Assembly (NCBI GenBank): GCA_913058575.1
Contig: CAJXRF010000005.1
Span: 52,103 to 116,102, forward strand
Origin: an uncultured Bermanella sp.
Lineage (GTDB): Bacteria > Pseudomonadota > Gammaproteobacteria > Pseudomonadales > Oceanobacteraceae
Direction: 5' to 3'
DNA length: 64,000 bases
Part shown: positions 9,499 through 18,660 of the stretch, one piece after another
Layout of the letters: every line of letters starts with the position of its first letter
Position numbering within the stretch: position 1 is the first letter of the stretch
The notes under the pieces: generated by a model
What the model was told of the DNA's origin: nothing
Databases searched by the model: none
What the model saw: the letters and a program-made list of their open reading frames with translations, nothing else
Program-made: the position numbers and the translations under genes

Positions 9499-10136
9499 TG
9501 GCCATACAAATTTTGGCTTCCAGCCTAATTATTGTTGTTTTGGTGCTGTTGTTGTTGGCTGCTAAAACTCTGTTTTCAGCAGGCTGGTTTGTCAAATGGC
9601 TCAAGGGGATGTTGGGGTTGATGGCACTTTCATCAGCTGTTTTTGGCACTGTTTTCGCGCTTGATTTGTTTAGCTATTCTAATTCAAAAGAAGGTGAAAC
9701 AATTGCGACCCTTAAATTCCACAAATTTGCTCATCAAGATTACGAGGTGGAATTCACGCCTCATAATGGTAATGCAAGATTTTATAAGCTGCGTGGAGAT
9801 TTGTGGCAGTTGGATGTTAGGCTCATTCAAACATTGGCTATGTTTGGTGATGATTTACCTTCTTATAAGATGGAGCGTTTAAGTGGGCGATATTTAACGC
9901 TTGAGGAAGAAAAGGCGCAAGAGCGCTCAGTTTACGGCTTCATAGATAGTCCAATTGTCGACACATGGCCGTGGCTTCATAAGCAGAGCTGGCTGCCAAT
10001 TGTTAAGGCTAGTCAGGGTTCGGCTGCTTATATGCCGATGGTAGATGGTGCAATTTATCAGGTAGCGTTGACGCAACAGGGTTTAAAAGCGTTACCCGTT
10101 AATAATCAGGCCAAGGTGTCAGCTGAATCTTGGTAG
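9498..10136 (+). CDS. Conserved membrane protein of unknown function
   Basis: 212 aa ORF with two N-terminal TM helices, overlapping the upstream stop codon. Confidence 0.6.
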   Translation: MAIQILASSLIIVVLVLLLLAAKTLFSAGWFVKWLKGMLGLMALSSAVFGTVFALDLFSYSNSKEGETIATLKFHKFAHQDYEVEFTPHNGNARFYKLRGDLWQLDVRLIQTLAMFGDDLPSYKMERLSGRYLTLEEEKAQERSVYGFIDSPIVDTWPWLHKQSWLPIVKASQGSAAYMPMVDGAIYQVALTQQGLKALPVNNQAKVSAESW

Positions 10137-10179
10137 GCTAATTTTAGAGCCAGTTGATGTTAATCAGGGGCAAATCGTA

Positions 10180-10220
10180 AGCAATAAAAAAGGGAGCTAA
10201 TAGCTCCCTTTTTTATTGCT
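10180..10220. terminator. Bidirectional rho-independent terminator
   Basis: 20-bp perfect arms AGCAATAAAAAAGGGAGCTA/TAGCTCCCTTTTTTATTGCT between convergent genes. Confidence 0.92.
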
Positions 10221-10229
10221 TATTACTAA

Positions 10230-10544
10230 TTACTGAGGGAAAAGTTCACCCAGTTTAGTCGCTAGCATCATGTCGCCTTCAGCACGTAGCTGGCCGGCCA
10301 TGAACGCTTGCATGCCGTCAGTTTCGCCAGTCATGATTCCAACTAGAGTTTCGCTGTTCATGATTAGAGTTACAGATGGGTCATCGTGAGAACCGTTGTC
10401 AATTTTGAAATCGCCGTCGTTGATTTCTAGGAAAAAATCATCGCCGTCTTCGATGCTGAATTGGAAAACGTTTTCCATTCCTGCAGCTGCATCAGCGTTA
10501 AACGCGCCTTTCATTTTTTCGATGATGTCAGAAACTGAAGTCAT
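10230..10544 (-). CDS. SCP-2 sterol transfer family protein
   Basis: 104 aa, SCP2-like (FQFSIEDGDDFFLEINDGDFKIDNGSHDDPSVTLIMNSETLVGIMTGETDGMQAFMAGQLRAEGDMMLATKLGELF). Confidence 0.9.
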   Translation of the reverse strand: MTSVSDIIEKMKGAFNADAAAGMENVFQFSIEDGDDFFLEINDGDFKIDNGSHDDPSVTLIMNSETLVGIMTGETDGMQAFMAGQLRAEGDMMLATKLGELFPQ

Positions 10545-10669
10545 ATCGCTGTCCTTCTTACTAAGAGTTAGTGGGCTTTAAAATCAAGTACAAAAAACGT
10601 ACAAGCCGTTAATCTGGTAAAACCAGAGTCAGCAGATTAGGGGAGCATTCTTGAGGTGTCAATAGAAAA

Positions 10670-10685
10670 TCAAACGATTGTTTGA
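10670..10685. promoter_or_regulatory. Candidate PsrA-type operator TCAAACGATTGTTTGA
   Basis: CAAAC-N4-GTTTG, fits the published Pseudomonas PsrA pattern G/C-AAAC-N2-4-GTTT-G/C; lies between the SCP-2 gene and sohB. Confidence 0.5.
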
Positions 10686-10791
10686 AATTGTCCTGTATGG
10701 TAGGAAAATAGGCCTGTTAAGTGCGATATATACTAGGTTATCACGCTTAAGAGGTTGTACACTACGCTCAACTTAATCAAGAGGAATTGAC

Positions 10792-11805
10792 GTGGAATTT
10801 TTATCTGAATACGGACTTTTTTTAGCCAAAGCAGTGACATTTTTAGTGGTAGTAGTTTTGATCGTTGGGGTAGTGGCCAGTGCTGGTCAAAAATCAAACC
10901 CTAGTAAAATTAAAGTTACCCATCTCAATAAAAAGTACGATTTATTGAAGAAGCATCTTCAGGAAGCGGTGCTGGATAAGAAAGAGCTTAAAAAACTGGC
11001 CAAAGCAGAAAAAAAATCCCTAAAAGAAGTGGAAAAGGACACTCCCAAAGAAAAAGTTTATGTCCTGAATTTTAATGGAGACATTAAAGCTTCCCAAAGC
11101 GAGCAAATGAAGGATGAGATAACCGCTTTGCTTAGCCTTGGTGAGGGAATTGATGAAGTGGTGGTAAATGTCGAGAGTGGCGGTGGCATGGTGCATCAGT
11201 ATGGGTTTGCAGCCTCACAATTAGAGCGTATTAAACAGGCCGGAATGCCACTAACAGTATGCGTTGACAAAGTAGCCGCCAGCGGTGGTTACATGATGGC
11301 GGTTGTGGCTGATAAAATTGTGGCCGCGCCCTTTGCCATTTTGGGATCTATAGGTGTAATTGCCCAGCTTCCAAATTTTAATAAATTGTTAAAGAAAAAT
11401 GACATTGATTTTGAAGTGCATACAGCTGGCGAATACAAAAGAACCCTAACGGTTTTTGGTGAAAATACAGATAAGGCCCGTGAAAAATTTCGCGAAGATT
11501 TGGCAGATGTGCATGTCATGTTTAAAGAGTTTGTAGGGGATAGGCGTCCTAGCGTTAATGTAGAAAAAGTAGCGAATGGGGATGTTTGGTACGGTCAAAA
11601 AGCCCTAGAAGTAAATTTGGTGGACGAATTAAAAACCAGTGATGAATACCTTCAGTTACGATGCAATTCTGCCGATGTTTACGTCATCAGCAGTGAAAAG
11701 AAAAAAAATGTGTTTGAAAAATTGGGGTTGGCTGCCCAATCTGGCATTAGTAAGGGCATTGAAAGCGCCGTTCAGAACATGAGTTTCCAAAAGTGGTTTG
11801 TATAG
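10792..11805 (+). CDS. sohB: Inner-membrane peptidase SohB (S49 family)
   Basis: TM plus S49 domain (VDKVAASGGYMMAVVADKIVAAPFAILGSIGVIAQ). Confidence 0.93.
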   Translation: MEFLSEYGLFLAKAVTFLVVVVLIVGVVASAGQKSNPSKIKVTHLNKKYDLLKKHLQEAVLDKKELKKLAKAEKKSLKEVEKDTPKEKVYVLNFNGDIKASQSEQMKDEITALLSLGEGIDEVVVNVESGGGMVHQYGFAASQLERIKQAGMPLTVCVDKVAASGGYMMAVVADKIVAAPFAILGSIGVIAQLPNFNKLLKKNDIDFEVHTAGEYKRTLTVFGENTDKAREKFREDLADVHVMFKEFVGDRRPSVNVEKVANGDVWYGQKALEVNLVDELKTSDEYLQLRCNSADVYVISSEKKKNVFEKLGLAAQSGISKGIESAVQNMSFQKWFV

Positions 11806-11814
11806 GTGGCTAGC

Positions 11815-12807
11815 ATGGAATATCGCGCATTTGTTGTGAGTGAGCTGAACGATGGCGCCTTTAGTGGTGAGTTGAAAACGCTAAATCAGGAAAACCTGCC
11901 AGCAGGGGAAGTGACTATTAAGGTTGCTTACTCATCATTAAATTATAAAGATGCATTATCGTTCAGTGGTAATAAAGGGGTGACTCGCAACTTCCCCCAT
12001 ACTCCTGGGATTGATGCTGTGGGCGAGGTTATCCATTGTGAAGATGCTTCGTTTGTTGTGGGAGATAAGGTTTTAGTTATTGGGTATGACTTAGGCATGA
12101 ATACCCCTGGTGGTTTTGGCGAGATTATTCGCGTCCCGCAAAAATGGGTAATGAAGCTTCCAGCTGACATGTCAGAGAAGCACAGTATGGCTTGGGGGAC
12201 AGCAGGTTTTACTGCGGCCTTATGCATCAATAAGCTTATTCATAATGGCTTGCTGGCTGAGTCTGGGCCTGTCTTGGTTTCTGGAGCCAGTGGTGGTGTG
12301 GGCAGTATTGCTATCATGCTGTTAAGTAAATTAGGGTTTGAGGTTCATGCATTAACCAGAAAGGCAGATCAGGCTGAGTTTTTTAAGGATCTTGGTGCAA
12401 ATAAAGTGGTGGCACTGGATGAATTTTTAGATCAAGGAAAACGCCCCTTATTAAAACCTGTTTACAGTGCTGCAGTAGATGTCGCAGGAGGGGAGGTTTT
12501 AGCGACCATGTTGAAAGCCATCCAATATGGAGGATCCATAGCGTGCTGTGGGTTGGTTGACTCAACCTCCTTAAACACCACTGTTTTGCCATTTATACTA
12601 CGCGGTGTGAACTTGTTGGGTGTGGACTCTGTAGAGCTTCCGCTGGCCGATAAGCAGGAAGTGTGGGGAAAAATGGCCAGTAGCTGGTCGCTCCCTGGAC
12701 TGCTAGCACAATGTCAGGTGATTAAGCCTGAGCAGTTATCTGATTCCCTAAAGACAATTTTGGATGGAAAAGTAAAAGGGCGCTTTATATTGGAGCAAAA
12801 CAAATAA
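11815..12807 (+). CDS. acuI: Acrylyl-CoA reductase/YhdH-family quinone oxidoreductase
   Basis: MDR superfamily, YHDH-type (SSLNYKDALSFSGNKGVTRNFPHTPGIDAVGEV; VSGASGGVGSIAIMLLSKLGFEV). Confidence 0.85.
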   Translation: MEYRAFVVSELNDGAFSGELKTLNQENLPAGEVTIKVAYSSLNYKDALSFSGNKGVTRNFPHTPGIDAVGEVIHCEDASFVVGDKVLVIGYDLGMNTPGGFGEIIRVPQKWVMKLPADMSEKHSMAWGTAGFTAALCINKLIHNGLLAESGPVLVSGASGGVGSIAIMLLSKLGFEVHALTRKADQAEFFKDLGANKVVALDEFLDQGKRPLLKPVYSAAVDVAGGEVLATMLKAIQYGGSIACCGLVDSTSLNTTVLPFILRGVNLLGVDSVELPLADKQEVWGKMASSWSLPGLLAQCQVIKPEQLSDSLKTILDGKVKGRFILEQNK

Positions 12808-12838
12808 CCCGAACTCTTTTTTCATTGATTCCCTATAC

Positions 12839-14005
12839 TCAATCTCGCCTTAGTTTATCTGAAGGTGAGATGGGGGTGGGGTATTTAAATATGACAATAT
12901 AAGTGGAAAATACAAATGTCAGCACTGCTGTAGCCTGAATGACATGGGCGGCCTGCTCACCAATAAGGCTTGAAGCTAAAGCCAAATAGGCGATCAGTAA
13001 TGAAAATTCACTGATCTGTCCAAGCCTAAACCCTAAGTCCCAAGCCAAACCGCTCTTTTCTGATTGTTGGGCCAGAAGCACTTTAAATGTAACCGGTTTT
13101 ATAACGATTACTAAGGCGCTTAGGATAAGTGCATAGAGCCAAATATCGGCTAAAATATGAATTTTAAAGCCTGCCCCTAGCGTAAAGAAAAATAACACTA
13201 AGAAGAAATCCCTGATGGGTTTTAATTTGTCGGTCATAAACTGTGCAACAGGGTGAGTGGCCAGCGTTATGCCTGCAATGAAAGCCCCCATTTCTTTTGA
13301 GAGCCCCATAAATTCTGCCAGTTCAGCAAGACCAAGGCACCAACCAATGGCCATTAAGAAAAGGTACTCATGGAACAAATCAAACTTCTCAAGCAGTGGA
13401 ATAATTATCCACTTCACCATCCCATAGGAAAATAGTATAAGAGAGGGCAGGGCAATAGCTGCCAGAAGCATGGCTTGGTTGCCATCACTTTCACTGGATG
13501 CGCTGCCAAGTACAAGTAGTACCACTATCGCGAGCATGTCTTGCAGTAGCAGAAGGCCTATCATGAGTTCGCCCATGTGCTTGTGATGGAGCACGGTGGT
13601 GGGAAGCAGTTTAATGCCAATAATGGTACTGGAGAACATTAATGCGGCCCCCATCACCAAATTTTCAGTGGTATTAAAGCCAAACGCTAAACCTGCGCAG
13701 AACCCTACTAAAAAGAAGGTGGCCGAGCTAATAATGGCTACCCAGCTGGCTTTCCTAAGTACGTGAATCAAGCTACTGGGTTGCATATCTAGACCCAACA
13801 AAAACAATAGAAATACAATGCCGATATGGGATATTTCACTGAGTAATTTAGGATCGCTGACCCATTGCATACCTGAAGGGCCTGAAATTACCCCTAGGGC
13901 CACATAAGCGATGATAATGGGTTGTCGCGTGTAGAGCGAAAAGGTAGCTAAAACCGCAGCGCCGGTGAATATAATAAAAAAAGAAAAGAAAAGGCTGTGG
14001 TCCAT
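12839..14005 (-). CDS. Cation:proton antiporter, CPA2/KefB-like
   Basis: 388 aa multi-TM Na_H_Exchanger pattern (MGAFIAGITLATHPVAQFMTDKLKPIRDFFLVLFFFTLGAGF). Confidence 0.85.
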   Translation of the reverse strand: MDHSLFFSFFIIFTGAAVLATFSLYTRQPIIIAYVALGVISGPSGMQWVSDPKLLSEISHIGIVFLLFLLGLDMQPSSLIHVLRKASWVAIISSATFFLVGFCAGLAFGFNTTENLVMGAALMFSSTIIGIKLLPTTVLHHKHMGELMIGLLLLQDMLAIVVLLVLGSASSESDGNQAMLLAAIALPSLILFSYGMVKWIIIPLLEKFDLFHEYLFLMAIGWCLGLAELAEFMGLSKEMGAFIAGITLATHPVAQFMTDKLKPIRDFFLVLFFFTLGAGFKIHILADIWLYALILSALVIVIKPVTFKVLLAQQSEKSGLAWDLGFRLGQISEFSLLIAYLALASSLIGEQAAHVIQATAVLTFVFSTYIVIFKYPTPISPSDKLRRD

Positions 14006-14110
14006 TTAGGTCTCCCAAATCGAAAAACCAGACTGATGCATTTTTGCTTGATAGTAAAGGGGAGGCTTACAGATGTGAAAAAGATCGTTTTCATGATGGA
14101 GGTGGGGGAG

Positions 14111-14133
14111 AGCCCTTAATTTAATTAAGGGCT
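14111..14133. repeat. Stem-loop AGCCCTTAAT-TTA-ATTAAGGGCT downstream of rhlE
   Basis: 10-bp perfect arms just after the rhlE stop. Confidence 0.6.
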
Positions 14134-14139
14134 GGGTGT

Positions 14140-15474
14140 TTACTGTTTCTTGGGTTTGAATGGAGCGCTACCATCTCCAAAGCGAGGGGTGGAGGGGCCT
14201 CTCGGTTTGCTTGAGGCTGCTTTTGGTTTATTGCTTTTTTTGGCGGCAGGCTTTTTAGCGCTTCCTTTGCTTGGGTCTTTTTTCTTTTTACCTACGGGTT
14301 TACCGTTAGATTTTAATTTCTTAGGGCCTTTATATTTACCTATTAAGGCTTTGATTTTTCTCACTTCAAGCTCTGTTTGTAAATAGCGCTCAATGGTGGA
14401 CTTTAAGTTCCACTCAAAATGATTAATCAATGAAACCGCAATGCCTTGCTCTCCCGCTCGGCCAGTTCGGCCAATGCGGTGAACATAATCATCAGCGCTT
14501 CTTGGTAGGTCGTAATTAATAACCAGGTCTATGTTTTTTACATCTAGGCCTCTAGACGCCACATCTGTGGCTACCAGTACACTGATGTGGCCCTGTTGCA
14601 TGCGGCTCATGATGTGATTTCTTTCATCTTGTGTCATGTCACCATGAAGAACGCCTACTTTGTGTTTATGAAAGCGTAAGAAGTGATAGATCTCATCGGT
14701 TTTAATCTTTGTGTTGCAAAATATTATGCACTGTCGGTAAGTCTCGTTAGCCAGCATCCAGGTCATGAGACGATCTTTATGTTGGTCGTCATCTGCTAGG
14801 ATCATTTGCTGGGTAATGCTGGCGTGCTTGTCTTTTATTTCATCAACCGAGATGACGACAGGTTCGTTAAGCACTTGTTTTATAATGTGCCTAATGCCTT
14901 TTTGATTCATTGTGGCTGAAAACAATAAAGTTTGGTGTTGTTTCTTACAGGCGTCGGCAATCCCGGTTACATCTTCGGCAAACCCCATGTCTAGCATTCG
15001 ATCGGCTTCATCTAGTATCAATACCTCAACATCCTCCATAAGGGTGGGCTTTCTACCTAGGTGATCAATCAGTCTTCCTGGAGTACTAATAATAATTTCT
15101 GGGTTTTTCCTGAATGTGGCTGCTTGAAACTTGAATGATTCACCACCGGTAATGAGGCCGGTTTGAATGCCAGTGAACTTGGCTAAAGCCTCACACTGTT
15201 TAAATAACTGTCTAGCGAGCTCTCTTGTTGGGGCAAGTACTAATGCTCGTGTACCGCTATTGGGCTGAGGGTTATTCATAAGATTGTGTAAGGTTGGCAA
15301 TATAAATGCCGCTGTTTTACCTGAACCCGTTTGAGCACATGCCATGATATCGTTGCCGGCCAGCGCTACAGGAATTGCCTGAGTTTGAACGGGTGTTGGA
15401 GTGGTAAACTCTAAAGCTTTAAGAGCTTTTTCTAGCAGGGGATTAAGATTAAATTCGGTAAACAAGCCTAGCAC
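14140..15474 (-). CDS. rhlE: DEAD-box ATP-dependent RNA helicase RhlE-like
   Basis: Q motif, AQTGSGKT, PTRELA, DEAD, SAT, HRIGRTGRAG motifs; basic Lys-rich tail. Confidence 0.9.
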   Translation of the reverse strand: MLGLFTEFNLNPLLEKALKALEFTTPTPVQTQAIPVALAGNDIMACAQTGSGKTAAFILPTLHNLMNNPQPNSGTRALVLAPTRELARQLFKQCEALAKFTGIQTGLITGGESFKFQAATFRKNPEIIISTPGRLIDHLGRKPTLMEDVEVLILDEADRMLDMGFAEDVTGIADACKKQHQTLLFSATMNQKGIRHIIKQVLNEPVVISVDEIKDKHASITQQMILADDDQHKDRLMTWMLANETYRQCIIFCNTKIKTDEIYHFLRFHKHKVGVLHGDMTQDERNHIMSRMQQGHISVLVATDVASRGLDVKNIDLVINYDLPRSADDYVHRIGRTGRAGEQGIAVSLINHFEWNLKSTIERYLQTELEVRKIKALIGKYKGPKKLKSNGKPVGKKKKDPSKGSAKKPAAKKSNKPKAASSKPRGPSTPRFGDGSAPFKPKKQ

Positions 15475-15609
15475 CTAATGTGTGATTTGGGCGCATATTA
15501 GCAGAAAGCGCGCGCAGGAGAGAGGTGTTTTGCTAATACTCTTGAATGGTAGCGAATAACTGTCCAAATGACATGGGGTGGGTGGCAAAAGTGCTTTGCA
15601 GGGAAGATT

Positions 15610-15644
15610 TGAGCTATGCAAGTGCAGGGCACTTACATAGCTCA
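15610..15644. repeat. Long stem-loop, 16-bp arms with one mismatch (TGAGCTATGCAAGTGC-AGG-GCACTTACATAGCTCA)
   Basis: Read directly; between the DUF934 gene and rhlE; no T tract follows. Confidence 0.7.
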
Positions 15645-15649
15645 GTGCT

Positions 15650-16138
15650 CTAATCGGCTTTTCGGCGAAAAAGAGGGGTCGGCTGATCAAAAGCCAGCTG
15701 GTATGGGTCAGAAAAAGTCGCAAGATATTCAAGGGCCTTTTCTGCTGATAGTCCATCTTTTAATAAGAAAGAATCAAAACCACAGCGTTTCATGAAATAG
15801 ATTTGGTCAATTAAAACGTCTCCAATCGCTCTTAGCTCGCCCTTAAATTCACTGCGCTCTTTCACTAGGCGGGCTAGGCTGTAGCCTCGACCATTGGCGA
15901 AAGCGGGGAAGTTAATGGCTACTAATGGAAGGCTTTTGATTTCTTGAATAAATAATTCAGGCTCAGCGTCGCTGTCTAGCCAAATGCCAATGTCTTCACG
16001 ATTAGATAGGCTTTCTTTGTTCTCAAGCCAAAAGCTGCCAGGAATAATCACATTTCCAGCGGGCACAGTTGATTCAATGGACTCAACAAATGACCAGTTA
16101 TCTTCAAGGGTGCAGGTATGATTAATTAGCTTTTGCAT
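15650..16138 (-). CDS. DUF934 family protein (sulfite reductase-associated)
   Basis: Overlaps cysI end; DUF934-like sequence (ALVAINFPAFANGRGYSLARLVKERSEFKGELRAIGDVLIDQIYFMKRCGFDSFLL). Confidence 0.85.
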   Translation of the reverse strand: MQKLINHTCTLEDNWSFVESIESTVPAGNVIIPGSFWLENKESLSNREDIGIWLDSDAEPELFIQEIKSLPLVAINFPAFANGRGYSLARLVKERSEFKGELRAIGDVLIDQIYFMKRCGFDSFLLKDGLSAEKALEYLATFSDPYQLAFDQPTPLFRRKAD

Positions 16139-17783
16139 ATGCACGCTCCTTAAATGGGGTTTGGCCTACGCGACGGTATGTATCAATAAAGCGTTCACCT
16201 TCGACTCTTTGCTCTACAAAGACCGATAAAATTTTCTCAATAACATTTGTCATTTCATCGCGAGCGAATGAAGGGCCTAATATCTTACCGATGCTGGCAT
16301 CAGGTCCGGAGTGGCCACCAAGAGATATTTGATAAAATTCAGCGCCTTTTTTATCAACCCCTAAGATGCCGATATGGCCAATATGGTGGTGGCCGCATGC
16401 GTTCATACAGCCTGAGATATTAAGATCTATCTCCCCTAGATCGTGAAGATAATCTAAGTTGTCAAAGCGCTCTTGAAGGGCCTCGGCAACTGGAATTGAT
16501 TTGGCGTTTGCTAAAGCACAGAAATCACCGCCTGGGCAGCAAATCATGTCTGTTAATAGGCCTAAGTTTGGAGTGGCGAAACCTGCTTGCTTAGCTTCTT
16601 GCCATAAGTTAAATAGCTCGCTTTGCTTAACATCGGCCAGTACTAAGTTTTGCTCGTGAGTGCTGCGGATTTCCGCAAAGCTATAGCGATCAGCGAGATC
16701 GGCAGCTACATCAAGCTGTTTATCGGTAATATCGCCAGGTGGCGTGCCCAACTTTTTAAGCGTTAAGGTGACAATGGCGTAGCCAGGCACTTTATGGGTG
16801 TTTACATTTCGGTTGTACCAGTTAGAGAAAGCTTTATTCTCAGCCAATTGCTGGGTAAAAGCAGCTTCATCGTTATTAAGTGTCTCGTAATTAGCCAATG
16901 TGAAATGGCCCTTAATGCGCGCAAGCTCTTCTGAAGTCAAAGTGCCGGGCCCATTTTTAAGGTGTTGCCATTCGTCCTCAACTAGCTTCGCAAAAGCGTC
17001 AACCCCTAGGGCTTTAACGAGAATCTTAATACGAGCCTTGTATTTGTTGTCACGTCGACCGTTTAGGTTATAAATGCGCAGTACGGCATCAAGGTAGGTT
17101 AAGAGGTCTTGTTCTGGTAAAAACTCTTTAACTAGGGTCGCAACAATAGGGGTTCGGCCTAAGCCGCCGCCTACGTATACTTGAAAGCCTAATTCGCCCG
17201 CTTCGTTGTGAACAATTTTAATACCAATATCGTGTAGTAGAGTGGCGGCGCGATCGTCTTTAGTATGGCTATTGACTGCAATTTTAAATTTGCGCGGCAG
17301 AAAGGCAAATTCCGGGTGGAATGTAGACCATTGGCGAATAATTTCGCAATAAGGTCTTGGATCCACAAGCTCATCAGGTACCACGCCAGCAAATTGATCT
17401 GTTGTGGTGTTGCGTATGCAGTTGCCACTGGTTTGGATGGCGTGCATTTGTACACTGGCTAACTCTGCAAGAATATCAGGTACTTGAGGTAGCTCAGGCC
17501 AGTTAAACTGAACGTTAGTTCGAGTGCTAATGTGTGCATAGCCTTTATCGTACGTGCGAGCTATATGGGCCAGCTTGCGTAGCTGAATGCTAGACATTAG
17601 TCCGTAAGGGACAGCCACACGTAACATGGGCGCATAGCGCTGAACGTATAGGCCATTTTGAAGGCGTAGGGGAAGAAACTGTTCTTCACTTAGCTCCCCT
17701 GAAAGGTAGCGCTCAGTTTGGTCTTTAAACTGAGTAACGCGTTCATCTACGATTCGTTGATCGTAACTATCATATTTATACAT
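16122..17783 (-). CDS. cysI: Assimilatory sulfite reductase hemoprotein (nitrite/sulfite reductase)
   Basis: Siroheme/4Fe-4S motifs (CPGGDFCALANAKS...NISGCMNACGHHHIGHIGILG); ATG at 17783 with upstream GGAA. Confidence 0.92.
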   Translation of the reverse strand: MYKYDSYDQRIVDERVTQFKDQTERYLSGELSEEQFLPLRLQNGLYVQRYAPMLRVAVPYGLMSSIQLRKLAHIARTYDKGYAHISTRTNVQFNWPELPQVPDILAELASVQMHAIQTSGNCIRNTTTDQFAGVVPDELVDPRPYCEIIRQWSTFHPEFAFLPRKFKIAVNSHTKDDRAATLLHDIGIKIVHNEAGELGFQVYVGGGLGRTPIVATLVKEFLPEQDLLTYLDAVLRIYNLNGRRDNKYKARIKILVKALGVDAFAKLVEDEWQHLKNGPGTLTSEELARIKGHFTLANYETLNNDEAAFTQQLAENKAFSNWYNRNVNTHKVPGYAIVTLTLKKLGTPPGDITDKQLDVAADLADRYSFAEIRSTHEQNLVLADVKQSELFNLWQEAKQAGFATPNLGLLTDMICCPGGDFCALANAKSIPVAEALQERFDNLDYLHDLGEIDLNISGCMNACGHHHIGHIGILGVDKKGAEFYQISLGGHSGPDASIGKILGPSFARDEMTNVIEKILSVFVEQRVEGERFIDTYRRVGQTPFKERAYAKAN

Positions 17784-17882
17784 AAATGCTTCCAATCACC
17801 CTACGGCAAATTATAGCCATGAGCTAATTTCACTTTGCGCGCACAATAGCAAAAGATGCATATCGAGAAAATGATTTATTTC

Positions 17883-17910
17883 TTATAACGCTTATTAATT
17901 TACGTTATAA
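17883..17910. promoter_or_regulatory. Inverted repeat TTATAACG-N12-CGTTATAA upstream of cysI
   Basis: 8-bp perfect arms in the cysI-nfuA divergent intergenic; LysR-like dyad geometry. Confidence 0.4.
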
Positions 17911-18039
17911 GGAGGTATTTACATTTTGCTGGTTACAGGGTGTGCAAATACCTACAAATAAATACCCGACTAATAAACTAGGGATTGGTTTTTAGCTTGG
18001 AAATCAGTAAAATTGCGCAAAATCTATTGGAGTTGTTAC

Positions 18040-18618
18040 ATGCTAATCATTACTGATTCAGCTAAAGATTATTTAGTGGGTCTATTGGCAAAACAAAATT
18101 CGGCCGGCATGGCGGTGCGTGTCTTTATTACACAGCCTGGCACCCCATACGCTGAAACTTGTCTGGCATACTGTCGTCCAGATGAAGTGAATGAGAATGA
18201 CGAGATAATGGATCAAGATGATCTAAGGGTATATCTCGACAAGCAAAGCATTCTTTACATGGAGGATGCAAAAATTGATTTCGCGAAGGATAAAATGGGC
18301 GGCCAATTAACCATAAAAGCCCCTAATGCTAAAATGCCTAAAGTGACCAATGATAGTCCTTTAGAAGAGCAGATCACTTATATTTTATACAATGAGATCA
18401 ATCCTGGGTTGGCTTCTCATGGCGGCGAAGTGAAATTAGTGGAAGTGACGGAAGAAGGTCTGGCTATTCTTGAATTTGGAGGCGGTTGTCAGGGCTGCAG
18501 TGCTGTGGATGTGACGCTGAAAGAAGGTATTGAAAAGACGCTTTTGACTAAATTGCCGCAACTTTCAGGTGTGCGCGATGTGACAGATCACACTCAAGGC
18601 GATAACGCTTACATGTAA
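18040..18618 (+). CDS. nfuA: Fe/S biogenesis protein NfuA
   Basis: A-type-like N-terminal domain plus NifU C-terminal CXXC ([22 protein letters not shown]). Confidence 0.94.
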   Translation: MLIITDSAKDYLVGLLAKQNSAGMAVRVFITQPGTPYAETCLAYCRPDEVNENDEIMDQDDLRVYLDKQSILYMEDAKIDFAKDKMGGQLTIKAPNAKMPKVTNDSPLEEQITYILYNEINPGLASHGGEVKLVEVTEEGLAILEFGGGCQGCSAVDVTLKEGIEKTLLTKLPQLSGVRDVTDHTQGDNAYM

Positions 18619-18623
18619 GCGTT
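18604..18623. repeat. 20-bp perfect palindrome AACGCTTACATGTAAGCGTT spanning the nfuA stop codon
   Basis: Read directly. Confidence 0.8.
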
Positions 18624-18634
18624 TGTGTTAATGG

Positions 18635-18660
18635 AAAAAAAGCCCCTAGGGGCTTTTTTT
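18635..18660. terminator. Bidirectional rho-independent terminator between nfuA and purK
   Basis: AAAAAAAGCCCCT/AGGGGCTTTTTTT, 13-bp perfect arms. Confidence 0.92.
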
